Below, in pieces: positions 23,112 to 34,010 of a stretch of DNA of 64,000 nucleotides. How positions within the stretch are numbered: position 1 is the stretch's first letter; each line of letters opens with the position of its first letter. Source of the DNA: Lunularia cruciata (lineage: Eukaryota; Streptophyta; Marchantiopsida; Lunulariales; Lunulariaceae); contig OX419757.1 of assembly GCA_948567375.1 (NCBI GenBank), positions 5,704,001 to 5,768,000 on the forward strand. Reading direction: 5' to 3'. The notes under the pieces are model-generated. The model was given only the letters and a program-made list of their open reading frames with translations. It was not told the origin of the DNA and ran no database searches. The translations under genes were made by a program, and so were the position numbers.

Positions 23112-25444
23112 TCTCATGTCTTATGCATCCACAAACATAAAGCCTGGTCTGAAACTCAACTTAAAAGTCTCTTTCTTATCCTTTAGTAGATGTGGAAAAT
23201 ATGCGAATCTGCTTGTTAAAACTGGGTCTATCGCTCTCACATTCAGCTTCACAATAGAAACTCGCATACCATGTGTTATTATTACCATTTCTGATTGATC
23301 TGCTCTTTAGTGAGGTCTTAGTGATACAAATGAGTAGAAACTGCGAATATCATGGGAAGTTTTCTCACTAAGTCCAGATACAGCCCCGTAGGCGATTGCA
23401 TTTCCTTTGCAAAGTATGAAACTGGTGTTATAATATAGACGTTCCCAAGTTTGAAGAGCTGCTGAATCGCTTTCCAATATAAGGGAAGTATACTAGTTTC
23501 ATCCAGTGTTTGAGGGAGTACGATCCAAGTATGGCCCATATGACTTTGTGGCAAAACAGTACAAGAAATGGCAGGGTGAATGTTGATATGCTGAAATATT
23601 TTACTTCATTTGCTGTGATCCGTATGATTAATATATTACTGGATGCCCTCTTCTCAGGCAGGATGAAGTCGACATCAGCACTTTGATCTAAGAACACGAA
23701 AGCTTCAAACCAACAACACACGTTCCTGATATAATCTGCAAAAAGGGTTCATGAAGGCTTGAAGGCTCACTCAGCACTAAGGCGGCCCAAAGTTTGACAT
23801 TATCTACCAAGGGTGACCAACTTGTTAGAAAGCTTCTAGAAAGCTCTCCGTTCAAAAATGGTCAGAGAAATCACGTATATCTAGACCTCAGCTAGTTAGG
23901 CGTTCCGAGGCGTAAGTGAATCAAGTGGTCATCTGTAACCCAATTGAACATCTTGTGGGTAACTCAATAGGCTTATCTGTAGGATGCTGAGTTCATCGTG
24001 ATCCCTATGTTAGTTATGGAACGCTGCTGCTTTATTTCTTGGAGTGGACCTCTTCGCAACCTGTGATTTACACGATCTCCACTTATTTGCTGGGAAAGGT
24101 TTAACCCTAACACGGATGCTGAGTCATGATTTGGCGGTGAAATTGAGACTGCTACTCTATCTAGGGAATGACAACTGATGCCCTGACCTAGCGGTAAGTT
24201 GGGCCGCCAACTAGTCAGTGGTTTCATTTGTCCTATATGGCCAAATGCACATGGGATGTTCTGTTCACGAGGAATAATACGGTGCCAACATTTGATGGAA
24301 AGAATTGTAGCAGGACTGAAATTCAGAAGGATGAGAGAAGGACTGGACACGTCAGTGAATCGAATTTATGACAAAAAACTTGTGTATAACGACACTTGAT
24401 TGAATCACAGTTTCAATTCTTTGTCCAATATCACATGATTTGAGTACATTTCTCTATCATCTCTTGAAGCAGGGTGATTGTTGTGATAGAATTCTTGTGA
24501 CTACCTCAAACTATCTCCTTTCAAAGCAAGCCACGAGAATGGATGGATCCATGTGTAACGTTATTCGCATGTTGCTGTCGTTAAAGTGTAAGGCAGACAA
24601 AGTGTACCGCATGATGAGTTCTTGTGTTAGGAACTTTCCCTAAACCTGTTCGCCCTCAAAGTTCAAGGTGGGAAATAAAACCACTACAAATTTACTTAGG
24701 TTTAGAACATAAAAGATTAGCCTAATATATTAACTTTCTAGCCTTAGATCACAATTTCATTTGTAACATCTTATGTTTCATGTACCTCTTACAAAATATG
24801 AGCCTTATTTTAGAAAAGTTATAATTGTACATCACATGCTATCCCCACTCCAAATGAAGGTTTGCCATGAGGTTGAGGTAAGGAAAGACTCAAGTGATCT
24901 ACAACTCTTGGCAAATCAAAGGATTGAGTACTTGGCCTAATAGAAAAGATATCCATTATATGAAACCACATTGGAATATTTGACTCATCTTGATTATTCA
25001 TTATTGATAGCTGTGGAATATATAATAAGGATGTTGTGACTTAAGGAAGATAGATTTACATTTCTAACCATCTCTAGTTTCTCTACATAATAGAAATATG
25101 TACTATAGTATGTACAATTTGAAAGCTAGACGGTTTTATTCTATATTTGAGTATAAAAAGCACTTTATAATATGAATGAGTTAGATATTTTAATGATATA
25201 CACTTTTCACAATCACTTAGTTTTTTTTGCTTGTTTGGAATCCAATTCTTTTATGATCTTTGTTTCTTACTCAATTTTATACAAAGATGAACTAAATTTT
25301 AGAGGTTGTATTTGTAAAAAATCCAAAAAGGAATACTCCATTAGTTGGGATTTGTCATAAATTCCTTTTATTTTGTGCCGCTTTAGGCTATGGGTCTAGA
25401 GTGGGTCAAAGTTCCTGGCCCATATAGAGAGAAAAAGAGGAAAA
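23112..25444. other. Spacer between copia and LINE copy B; nothing recognised
   Basis: Short open frames on both strands, none with a recognised domain. The last 800 bases are AT-rich. No RNA gene or repeat boundary was seen. Confidence 0.45.
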
Positions 25445-25483
25445 GCTGACCACATAGAACACATGAAGGATGGGAAGACCCCA

Positions 25484-25981
25484 TCAAGCCATACAAGGGA
25501 GAGACAAAGAGGTAAAATGGGGCTTGGTCCCAAAAGTATTGATATGAGAGATCTTCCCTATTGCACCTAAAATATTCAACATATGCAAGTCGTAAGATCT
25601 ATAAACTACCAGAGCATATAAAGAAGCATCACTCATAGTGATTGCTCTCCTATGGATTGCACCAGCCAATGCTCTTTGTAGAGCAATGGACACATGTTGT
25701 CTAAAGTATGCCACAAAGTATGAGAGTGAGAGTGGTACACCATGGCATCTAATATGATAAGCTCTTATGCACTCCTTGACAAATGTGTTGAATGCCATAT
25801 CCGTCACTCCATATAACTCCAAGGCCAGAGGAACAAAGAGATGATCTCGCTGCATAACCCTATGCTTGGAGACCTTGTGTGTTGTTGCTCCACTCGCCAT
25901 CCACCTAGGTAGATGAGTAATCACTCTTTCCAAAATTGCATCACACATAAGGTCTATAACCACAACATCCGCCACTATCAC
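25484..25981 (-). pseudogene. Restriction-like endonuclease and C-terminal region of LINE copy B
   Basis: This 165-codon open piece is the best preserved C-terminus of the family in the window. It starts MIVADVVVIDLMCDAIL, where the Asp in VADVVV would be a metal ligand of an RLE (PD-D/ExK-like) fold. A Lys-containing KVSKH follows about 35 residues later, in the place of the KxxKY motif. The rest, from FVPLALELYGV to the ALQRALAGAIHRRAI helix, is shared with copies A and E. The upstream PD-containing strand is interrupted by a TAA; copies A and E keep LYLVQDDQ/LYLVRDDQ there. The endonuclease assignment rests on motif spacing only. Confidence 0.55.
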
Positions 25982-27473
25982 TTGATCAGCTTAGACTAAG
26001 TATAAGTTTGCTTTGACACATGTAGTCTACAAAGAATATGAATGTATCCTCCAAGCAAGGTATCCACTCTCTTGTGCCATAGCAAACACTATATCTTTGA
26101 TGGCATCATGCTATCCTTTGTCCTCCAAAATGACACTATGTCATATGGACCACTGGGCATCTAGAGTAGAACCACATGCATAAGTGAATAACAAAGATGT
26201 AGATGAGTGAACAAAACTTAGGCAGAACTTCATCATTGTAGAGAAGGTGGCTAGTGTGAGTCAGAATGCCCTAATGCACGGTCAAGCTAGGATCCAAGAG
26301 CCTACATCCTTGCCAAAGCAAGAGCAAATACGTGGTTTAGTGGCTTAGGGAATGGACAAGTCAACTAAGAGAGAATGTAGCATATGTTGACATTGTTGCT
26401 CCATCAAGGAAAATTGCAAACCTCTGGTCCAATCTAATGGTGGTGAAGCAAAGGATGGAAGGTCCTCTTATGCTTGTGGTGATAGACCATCTATTGTCAG
26501 CCGCAATAACACTTATAGAGAAAAGGATCCCTCCTCCACCTTGGTCACATATGTCTCCAAAACAAGCCTATCAACAACCACAAAATGAGAGGAAAGTAGG
26601 GGTGTAGAGAAAGCTCAACTACCCAAAAACGCTATAGGTGCCATCTTCTCGATAGATAATAAGCCTACCCCTCCGCACAAGATTGGTAGAGATGTTTGTT
26701 TACATGTCAAATCCCCCATCACACACTCAAATGTCCTTGGTTCGATGATATCACCAAAGACTCCCCTAATCCTCCTATCAAAAGCTCTCAAACTTGATAG
26801 GAAAGTCAAGGAAGAGGGAACCATGTGGAGAAGGTAGGTTGGTCAATGTGCAATACTAAAGGAGATTATACCAAATGCTACCTGAAGATTTCCTAATAGA
26901 GGAAGATCATCCACATAGAGAATATCCATTGCAAGTGCATCGTCTAAGAAGCATGTGACAAAATCCTCAAATCTTATTAGCACTCCAAGAATATGTAGTC
27001 CATCTATAGATATCATACACTCCTTTAGAAGATCAAGGTGGGGAGGGATACCTAAAGGGGACTATGCTTTGCACTTTGACAACTTGACTCTCAAGCCTAC
27101 AAGATGTAACTCGGTAGTCAAGTGATCAAAGGCCTACCTAATCTGATCTATAGGTCCCACAATGTGTGTATCTTCTACTAAGGAGTGAAATGCACAACTT
27201 GACATGGCCAATAAGTAGTAGATAAGAGAGCTCTTAAGTGAGCGATGGCAAACAAAGGTCCCCTTAAAGGATCTCCTTATTGTGTACCAACAACTGACTC
27301 CAAGACAATGACTTCCTCCTATGACCACCCATGTTGGTAGTAAAGAGAAGCAAGAGAGCCATAGATCAATCGCACAAAAAGAATTAGACCTGCCAAGGAT
27401 CCACCGGCCCCACTAAGCTATCTAAAGATGGATGTCCAAGAGATGCTATTAAAAGTGTTCTCAACATCCACTT

Positions 27474-28165
27474 ATAGGACAACCCACTCCAAATGGATAT
27501 CTAAGAGTGCCTTGATGACTAGAAAATAGCCTCACAACCTCTAGGTGTAGCTCCTTTGAACTAATGTGGATTGAGATGCTCTTGGAAGTGAGATTGATGT
27601 TGAAGGACAATGGGGTGTCTAACCAAGCACAAGAAGATCTCTCCAATAATTGGTCTAATGCTCCATGTGCCCTTATCCATCATGAGAAGTCAACTAGCCC
27701 CTAACACCTGACTAACTTATGTAGGAATATCTCTCCTTGCTATCATCACAACCACCTTAAACAACTTGGTAAATTTACTAGAAGGATCATTTGCTTGAAA
27801 GACATCTTTAAGTCCCACTATAGGACAACCCACTTTGGATGGATATCTAAGAGTGCTTTGATGCTTAGGGAATAGCCTCACAACCTCTAGGTAAAGCTCC
27901 TCCAAACTGATGTGGATTGAGGTGCTCTTGGAAGTGAGATTGATGTTGAAGGACAATGGTGTGGCTAACCAAGCACAAGAAGAATTCTCCCAGAGCAATG
28001 GGTCTATTGCCCCATGTGCTCTTCTCCATCACAAGAAATCAACTAGCACCTAACACTTGACTTACTTATGTAGGAATATCTCTCCTTGCTATTGTTACAA
28101 CCACCTTAAACAACTTGGTAAATTTACTAGAAGGGTCATTTTCTTGAAAGCAATCTCTAAGATGC
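27474..28165. repeat. 346-bp tandem duplication inside LINE copy B
   Basis: The segment from ATAGGACAACCCACT at 27,474 recurs from 27,820 with about 346 bp spacing and many point differences. Both units encode the same RT stretch on the minus strand (FNINLTSKS, LEVVRLF). Copy E has one unit only at the matching place, near 59,110-59,450. Confidence 0.85.
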
Positions 28166-29052
28166 TCATATACCATCCCTAACAAGCCTCCTAAGCAGGG
28201 GCAAGGGGCAATGCACAATGCTTGTAAAAGAAGTGACCTATCAAAATAAAAGCTACTCAGGCTGATAATCTAAGACCTCTAACGGTATTCCTTCTCGTGC
28301 CATATGATGTAGTGAGTATAAGGATGAGATAGTCTCATAAATAGTACTAGCAATAGACAAAGGATGTAGCACTTGTGCTGCTCTACTAAACTCTCATGCA
28401 TGACTCAATTCCCTACACTATAGTAATCAAGTGGACTTTGTGGTATCATGTGGCAGAACTTGTCTCCTAAAATGTGCAGCCTAATCAACACCTCATGTAG
28501 GGTAGCCCAATCCTCCACTCAAAATCAAGAAAATCTAACAACCACCTCTCTATGCCCCGCATGTCCTCCTCTAGCATAACAAAGGCAGTATCAAGGGAGT
28601 GGAATAAGAACCATGCTAACTCATCTAGGGGATCACGTGCCATATTATCAATGTGGTAGGCAAAAAGCCTATCTAGCTTCATCATGGAGTGTACGGGGTA
28701 GCGTATGGAATAGATATAGACATGCCCAAGATACAACCCTCTTGAGATGCTAACCACTCCTACAACTTGATTGGTATCCTTGGAATGGTCAATGAAGGGA
28801 TAGAGGAAGCATGCATAATTTCAAGTGTCACCACTATTGACATGGTTGCTTGCCTCACGTGAATATACCAAGTGGTACAATCATAGTCCTTGTGCATCCT
28901 TCCCATATGGGTCTTTACCCCTTGTGAGATAAAGTGTCGGTTACATTTCGGGCATGGTGTATCCCGAGCCACTCTGGGTGGCCCCACATGGAGAAGTGTA
29001 GCCATGGCTAGCACAAGAATAAAAATCATACACATGATGCTCCTCTCCATGT

Positions 29053-32000
29053 AGAGAGATAGATATGTAAACAATAAAAAAAAGATGTATCTATTTGGCT
29101 TGTAAGCAACTATTCTATATGAATTGCCCAAGAGTTAGGTGTTAATTTATGAGAATCTACATGGTCTAAGTAATGAGCCCTATCTAATAGATATAGTTAG
29201 ATATAGTTAGGGACTATTGTAGAGTGTTTACACTTAGGTCCATTCAATACCAAAATTATCAACTTGTTAGCAGATCAAGAATCCATAGCTTGATTGTTTG
29301 ACATATGAGATTCCATATATCAAGATGTAATTAATAGTGTCAAATTTGGTTGGTAGCTCTCCTATTTATACCTTTTGCTTGGAATTTTACATTGAATGAT
29401 TTCCTTTCCTTTCCTTCCTTAATACACTACATATATAAGCACTACCTTTCTGAAGTATTTGATCATGAAGGGTGTGCCTTACCACATACATGCCTAGCAT
29501 AGTTAGTGTGTGTGGTCAAACACATCTTTCATGTATTTTATAATAAAAGATTCATGTTTTATTATGTAAAAATTTACCATTCATGTAAAATAATGATTAC
29601 TATTTTATTAAAGTGAATAGTAAACAAAGCAAGATATCACCCATATATTTGAATTTGAAGTTTCTTTAGTTTAGAAAGTAAATCCTATCTTTCTCTCATG
29701 TTGTTTAAAAACTTCCAAACAATTTGATTTTAATCTTTTATCAAATTCAGATAAACATTGTGGAAATGGGCGGATAACTTAACAAACCTAATGTCTACAA
29801 GATTTGCATAGAAAAGATGATTACATATTTCATGTAATGTAAGTTCTCTTAACTCTCATTTCATTTCATTAGATCTTCTAATTCTGAAATGCATTCAAGA
29901 ACAAGGCTTATCTTTGAAATGCTTACTTTTTTTGGTAGGTTTTCTATTCTCAAAAACCAATCTTATTTAGAATCCTCATCTCATATAATGTATTTTATTT
30001 TGATATGATTTCAAGAAAAAATATTCCAATCAAATTAAGCTTTGTAAAATCAAATTAAAACTATTGTTTATCCACCTACACTGAAAATAATATATCCAAT
30101 TAAGGGAGACTTAGATGATTGAAGTTTGCATAAGGGTCAATAACATCAAAATTATCATAATAAGCCTTGTATTTTCGATTGATATAGCTTATTATCAAAA
30201 CACGGTTCATTGTATTCTAATAAATGTGAATTTTCCAAATTATTTAAAAGAATTTATGGCTAACAACGATGATAACAACATTATGACTAGTCAAGAATTA
30301 TATCAAGGAACAAACTGTGCAATATTGGAGTTCTCCAGTTGTACTCTTGTTTTAACATTATTGTGATAGGAGTAAACTCAAAGCAATCACTCCATAATTC
30401 AGGCAATATGCTTCCCATGATGGTGATGTTCCGAAGATGATGAAGATCTTGGAAGATCTTCCCTATAAGTAAGTGCGTTCTAAAGGAATGATTTCGATCG
30501 CATATATACACGTATGTAGTTTCGATAGTCCTCCGTAGAAAGTAGTGTTTACAACTGCTTTCCATTATATGATAAGTCATTGATAATCAATCAAGGTGGT
30601 CCATCTGTCTGCCTTGACTTTCAACGTTCATAATGAGAACGATTTATGCCACAAAGATTAAGATTCAAACAATTGAATCTGATTGCAAAGTCATTTTTAG
30701 TCCTTGACGGGTGAAATATGTAGAGATCGGAAAGAGCACCAATGGCGAAAGCACTCTGCTGGGCAGAGCCTTTCCGGACGGATGATACCTTCAGCAAACG
30801 AAGATGGAAGAATTCTGACATGAAGCCGTCAATCTGGCCTACCATAGACTGGTGGATCGACTCTGGACTTGATTGAAAGATTCATGGAACCTCTTGGACA
30901 TCCTATCTCGTGACCGAGATATGATCTGCACTGCATCTTTGCCGCTGCAAGAGGCGAGACACCACAAGCCAACATTAAAACAAGTTTGTGTGTTTTGGGA
31001 CTATAAATAGTTGGATGTTCTTGAGAGAAAATATTCCTGAATGAAAATGAAATAGAGACAAAGGAATTGAATGCGGGTTTTAGCTAGTCAGTGACCAACA
31101 ACCTCAATAGTGTATTTGTCCCTTGGAGCGGCCAATTGAAGATAAACCTGGAAAAGAGGGGAGCAATATATGCCCCCTGCCTTTCACTACAATTTATAAA
31201 TCCAGAGCATTAAAACCTGAATTCTTTTTTCTTCAGGATGTTAAAAAAGAAAGTGATTGAGTAACGTCTTATTAAAAATGAGATTTATTTTCCAAGGATT
31301 CTGACTCTTCCGTCCCTCGAATGACATGTACTGCATTTATCCATCAAGTATCCTCAATGATCTGCACTGTTATCCTAAAACATCTGATAAGTCTGATCCC
31401 TCCCTGTCCTGCACACACATAGCCATCGAGTAAGTGCAGGTCCTCGAAGCAGGAGCTTGATTCTTTACTACACATTATTCCCCGACTCAGAAAACTGCAG
31501 ATTTTTATATTCAACTCATTTTCCTTTGCTTCTTTGGAGTAGTACAGTATGCGGTAGCTCTCTCCCTCGGAACGCATATCAAGCTCTGACGGCGGAATCC
31601 ATCCGAAGTAACAGGATACTCGTGGTAGGAACAACGTAGGAGAAGTGCCGCCCTTCGAGACTCCACCTGCACGCTCCCATAGAAAGGATTGTAAAACACC
31701 TGCATGGGAGAGGCTTACTACCAACTTGTGTTTCTGGAAATAGAAACGACAGAACAGAAAGAATAGAGAACATGTATGTGAAAGTTTGATGCATAACATT
31801 CCACCACACTCTTTATAACAATCGATCAAACTGAGTCCTTGTAGGTCTTGACAACTGATGAACTTTGTTACGTGAAATGGGACCACGTCGTGTGGTTCAG
31901 AGTTTCATACATGGACTTAGATATAGTAAATGCCGGTCACGGCGAAAGACGATATCTGACTGCATTCTTAGCCAAGGTAAACTACCAAACTGGGAGTCTA

Positions 32001-33400
32001 ATCTCCATTTCATTCGACATGCAGGGCATGAAGTATCCACATTTTAATTGGTCCATGGAATTCGGTATGCGAGTATTTTAGTGGATACCAGTTGTTTATT
32101 TGCTTCCATATTGGTACTCCTCCCATGAATTAGTCTTTTGTCACGAGTTTGTTGTTACTTTCACTTGAGGTAGGCACTTCATACCGATACGTAGAGTTTT
32201 AGGCCGGCTACAGTGTGAGCTTCTTCTCCTTCCTGATGGAGAAGTCAACATGAATTGTGTAAACTAAATTCATGTTGTTGGCTTTATTGGTTTTTATTGT
32301 TGCCGTCGGTGAAGGGCAAACTGGAATGGCACCTCCTTGTCTGGACAAAACCAAGCTACTGTAGGCGCTTCAGTGTTGCTTCTTCCCTTTGTGGGGAAGG
32401 GAGAATTCGGCTTTCAGTGGAGGTCGAGCTATTAGCATTTCATGGCTTCGATAATATGAAGACAGACATTGCAAGTGTTGCAGAAACGAGGGTAGGAAGG
32501 TCTTATTGTTGGTTTCTTTGGTGCCTGTCGGCAGTCGGAACAGCTGGAGAAAGCAAACTTTCCGAATGTGTGCATGTACAAAGTGTATCTGAGGTTGCTA
32601 AGGTGATAGATACCTTTGACACCAACTGCGACCGTAAGGTCTGCCCTTAAGGAGGTTTTCTAATTCAACAAGACGACGTCTTCGAAGCTGTATTTGCTGT
32701 GGCCGATTCCAGTGTGGACATCTAGAGTGAGGGTGACACCTATTAAAAAGACATCACATTAATAAAGCAGCACTACTATTGATGTAGCACCGAGAGAAGA
32801 AGAAGAAGAAGGAACAGCTGCAAGAACAATCATTACTACTTGCGACTTAAGCCAGAGTTTTACGGCATCGAAGGATCGTCGAGGATTTTGAACCTCACAT
32901 GGGGGACGAAGAAGACTTTAGTTTGGCAAGTTGGAAAGAGACAAACAAGAAAGCTGATGTGAGCCGTAAAGTCGTCATTCCATTTGCCCTTGCGAACTCA
33001 GCTTCGAACCGCAGTTATAGAGCCACTGACAGAAGTAGCACTTGTGTTTTCCTTGCCCAGTCAGCTAGTTCTCTCAACAGTTGATTGAGGTCCAAGACGG
33101 TAGCAGTAGTTAAGAAGAGGAGAGAGACATTGTGTTTGCACGAGGATGTTCGGTGGTTAAAATTCCCAACATGTTATTGGTTGAGTGGGGGCTTTGGACC
33201 TGAGAACCCACCGAAGAGGATGGAGGGCTACGGTAGTTAAATGTTGATGATGATCGGGAAAGGGCAAAGCTCAGGTGAGGGTACGTGACGGAAATAATAA
33301 AGAAATGGGAAAGGGTCACTTTCTGGGATGGATGGAATTTACTGGGTGTTTTTAAATCCACGCTGTCAAGTGCCAAGTGCAAGTGGCATAGTTGGAGCCT
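29053..33400. other. Long spacer with no recognised gene
   Basis: 29,053-30,300 is AT-rich. 30,300-33,400 is more balanced in composition and has frames up to 180 codons (31,886-31,344, minus; 32,255-32,650, plus). None has a recognised domain or a convincing exon chain. The closer part could hold a long 5' region of the NTPase gene or a non-coding transcript; nothing in the sequence decides this. Confidence 0.4.
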
Positions 33401-33408
33401 CTGTCAGT

Positions 33409-33430
33409 TCTCTCTCTCTCTCTTTCTGCC
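33409..33430 (+). promoter_or_regulatory. CT-rich tract upstream of the NTPase gene
   Basis: A run of TC dinucleotides lies about 600 bp before the start codon at 34,011. Such pyrimidine patches are common near plant transcription starts and in 5' UTRs. The link to this gene is by position only. Confidence 0.3.
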
Positions 33431-34010
33431 AGAGGAGAAAGAGTAGACATTGGGATTCCCGGAACCATTTATCCTCCCACTCCAACTCCAATTTCTCCTT
33501 TCGGCCGTTGTTATTTTCTCCACTCCAGTGTCTTCCCCTCACTAGCAGCAGCATCTACGGTACCGAAGTGGACAGGACTAACAGAAGTGGAGCACTGTTG
33601 AACGCCTTCCTTGTGTCGTAATAATTGCTGAAAATCTGTCTCTGATCTGGTCGTTGTTTCTGTTGCCTGCTCCTGCCAGATACTTTCAGACGAGGTAAAA
33701 GGAATTGGGTCGTTTGTTTCTCGGCCAATCTTGATGGTTCGGGTAACACTGGGCAGCATCAGCAGCTGGAGCAACGCAATTGGTGCTTAGTGGTAATCTG
33801 GGAGGGAGCGCAGTTGGTAGGTAGGTGGGTGGTGAGTTCGGTCGAAGGATGTCTAATATTGTGTGTGAGACTATTCAGAGGAGGGGAAAAACTAGAGGGA
33901 AATAACGGAATTCGCTTCAAGGTAGGCAGGGACTGGTGGAAGTATTAAGAATTATCGTGATCAGGGGTGAGCTCGGTGCTGGCTTAGGTCGATGAACGGT
34001 CAACAGGACG

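Larger units (their letters stand above)
25445..29052 (-). mobile_element. LINE copy B: near full-length RLE-like non-LTR retrotransposon, decayed
   Basis: Read from 29,052 down to 25,445. An N-terminal C2H2 finger is intact near 28,960-28,870 (CPKCNRHFISQGVKTHMGRMH). RT remnants follow: a PxALGExxxxLVS-like block near 27,990, and the catalytic region SLVEDTHIVGP near 27,180-27,140, where the first Asp of the usual xxDD box is not Asp. Then come the post-RT block CGGVGLLSIEKMA near 26,680-26,640, a Cys/His-rich block, an endonuclease-like block (VADVVVIDLMCDAIL, then KVSKH) and a C-terminal helix region (QHVSIALQRALAGAIHRRAI). The 3' tail is shared with copies A, C, D and E. There is no poly(A) tail. 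Many stops are present. The finger-RT-Cys/His-endonuclease order is that of R2-like, RLE-bearing LINEs. The end at 29,052 is where similarity to copy E stops. Confidence 0.75.

Noticed and set aside
31344-31886. 180-codon open frame on the minus strand
   Set aside because: No known motif, no exon partners and no family resemblance. Random frames of this length occur elsewhere in the window.
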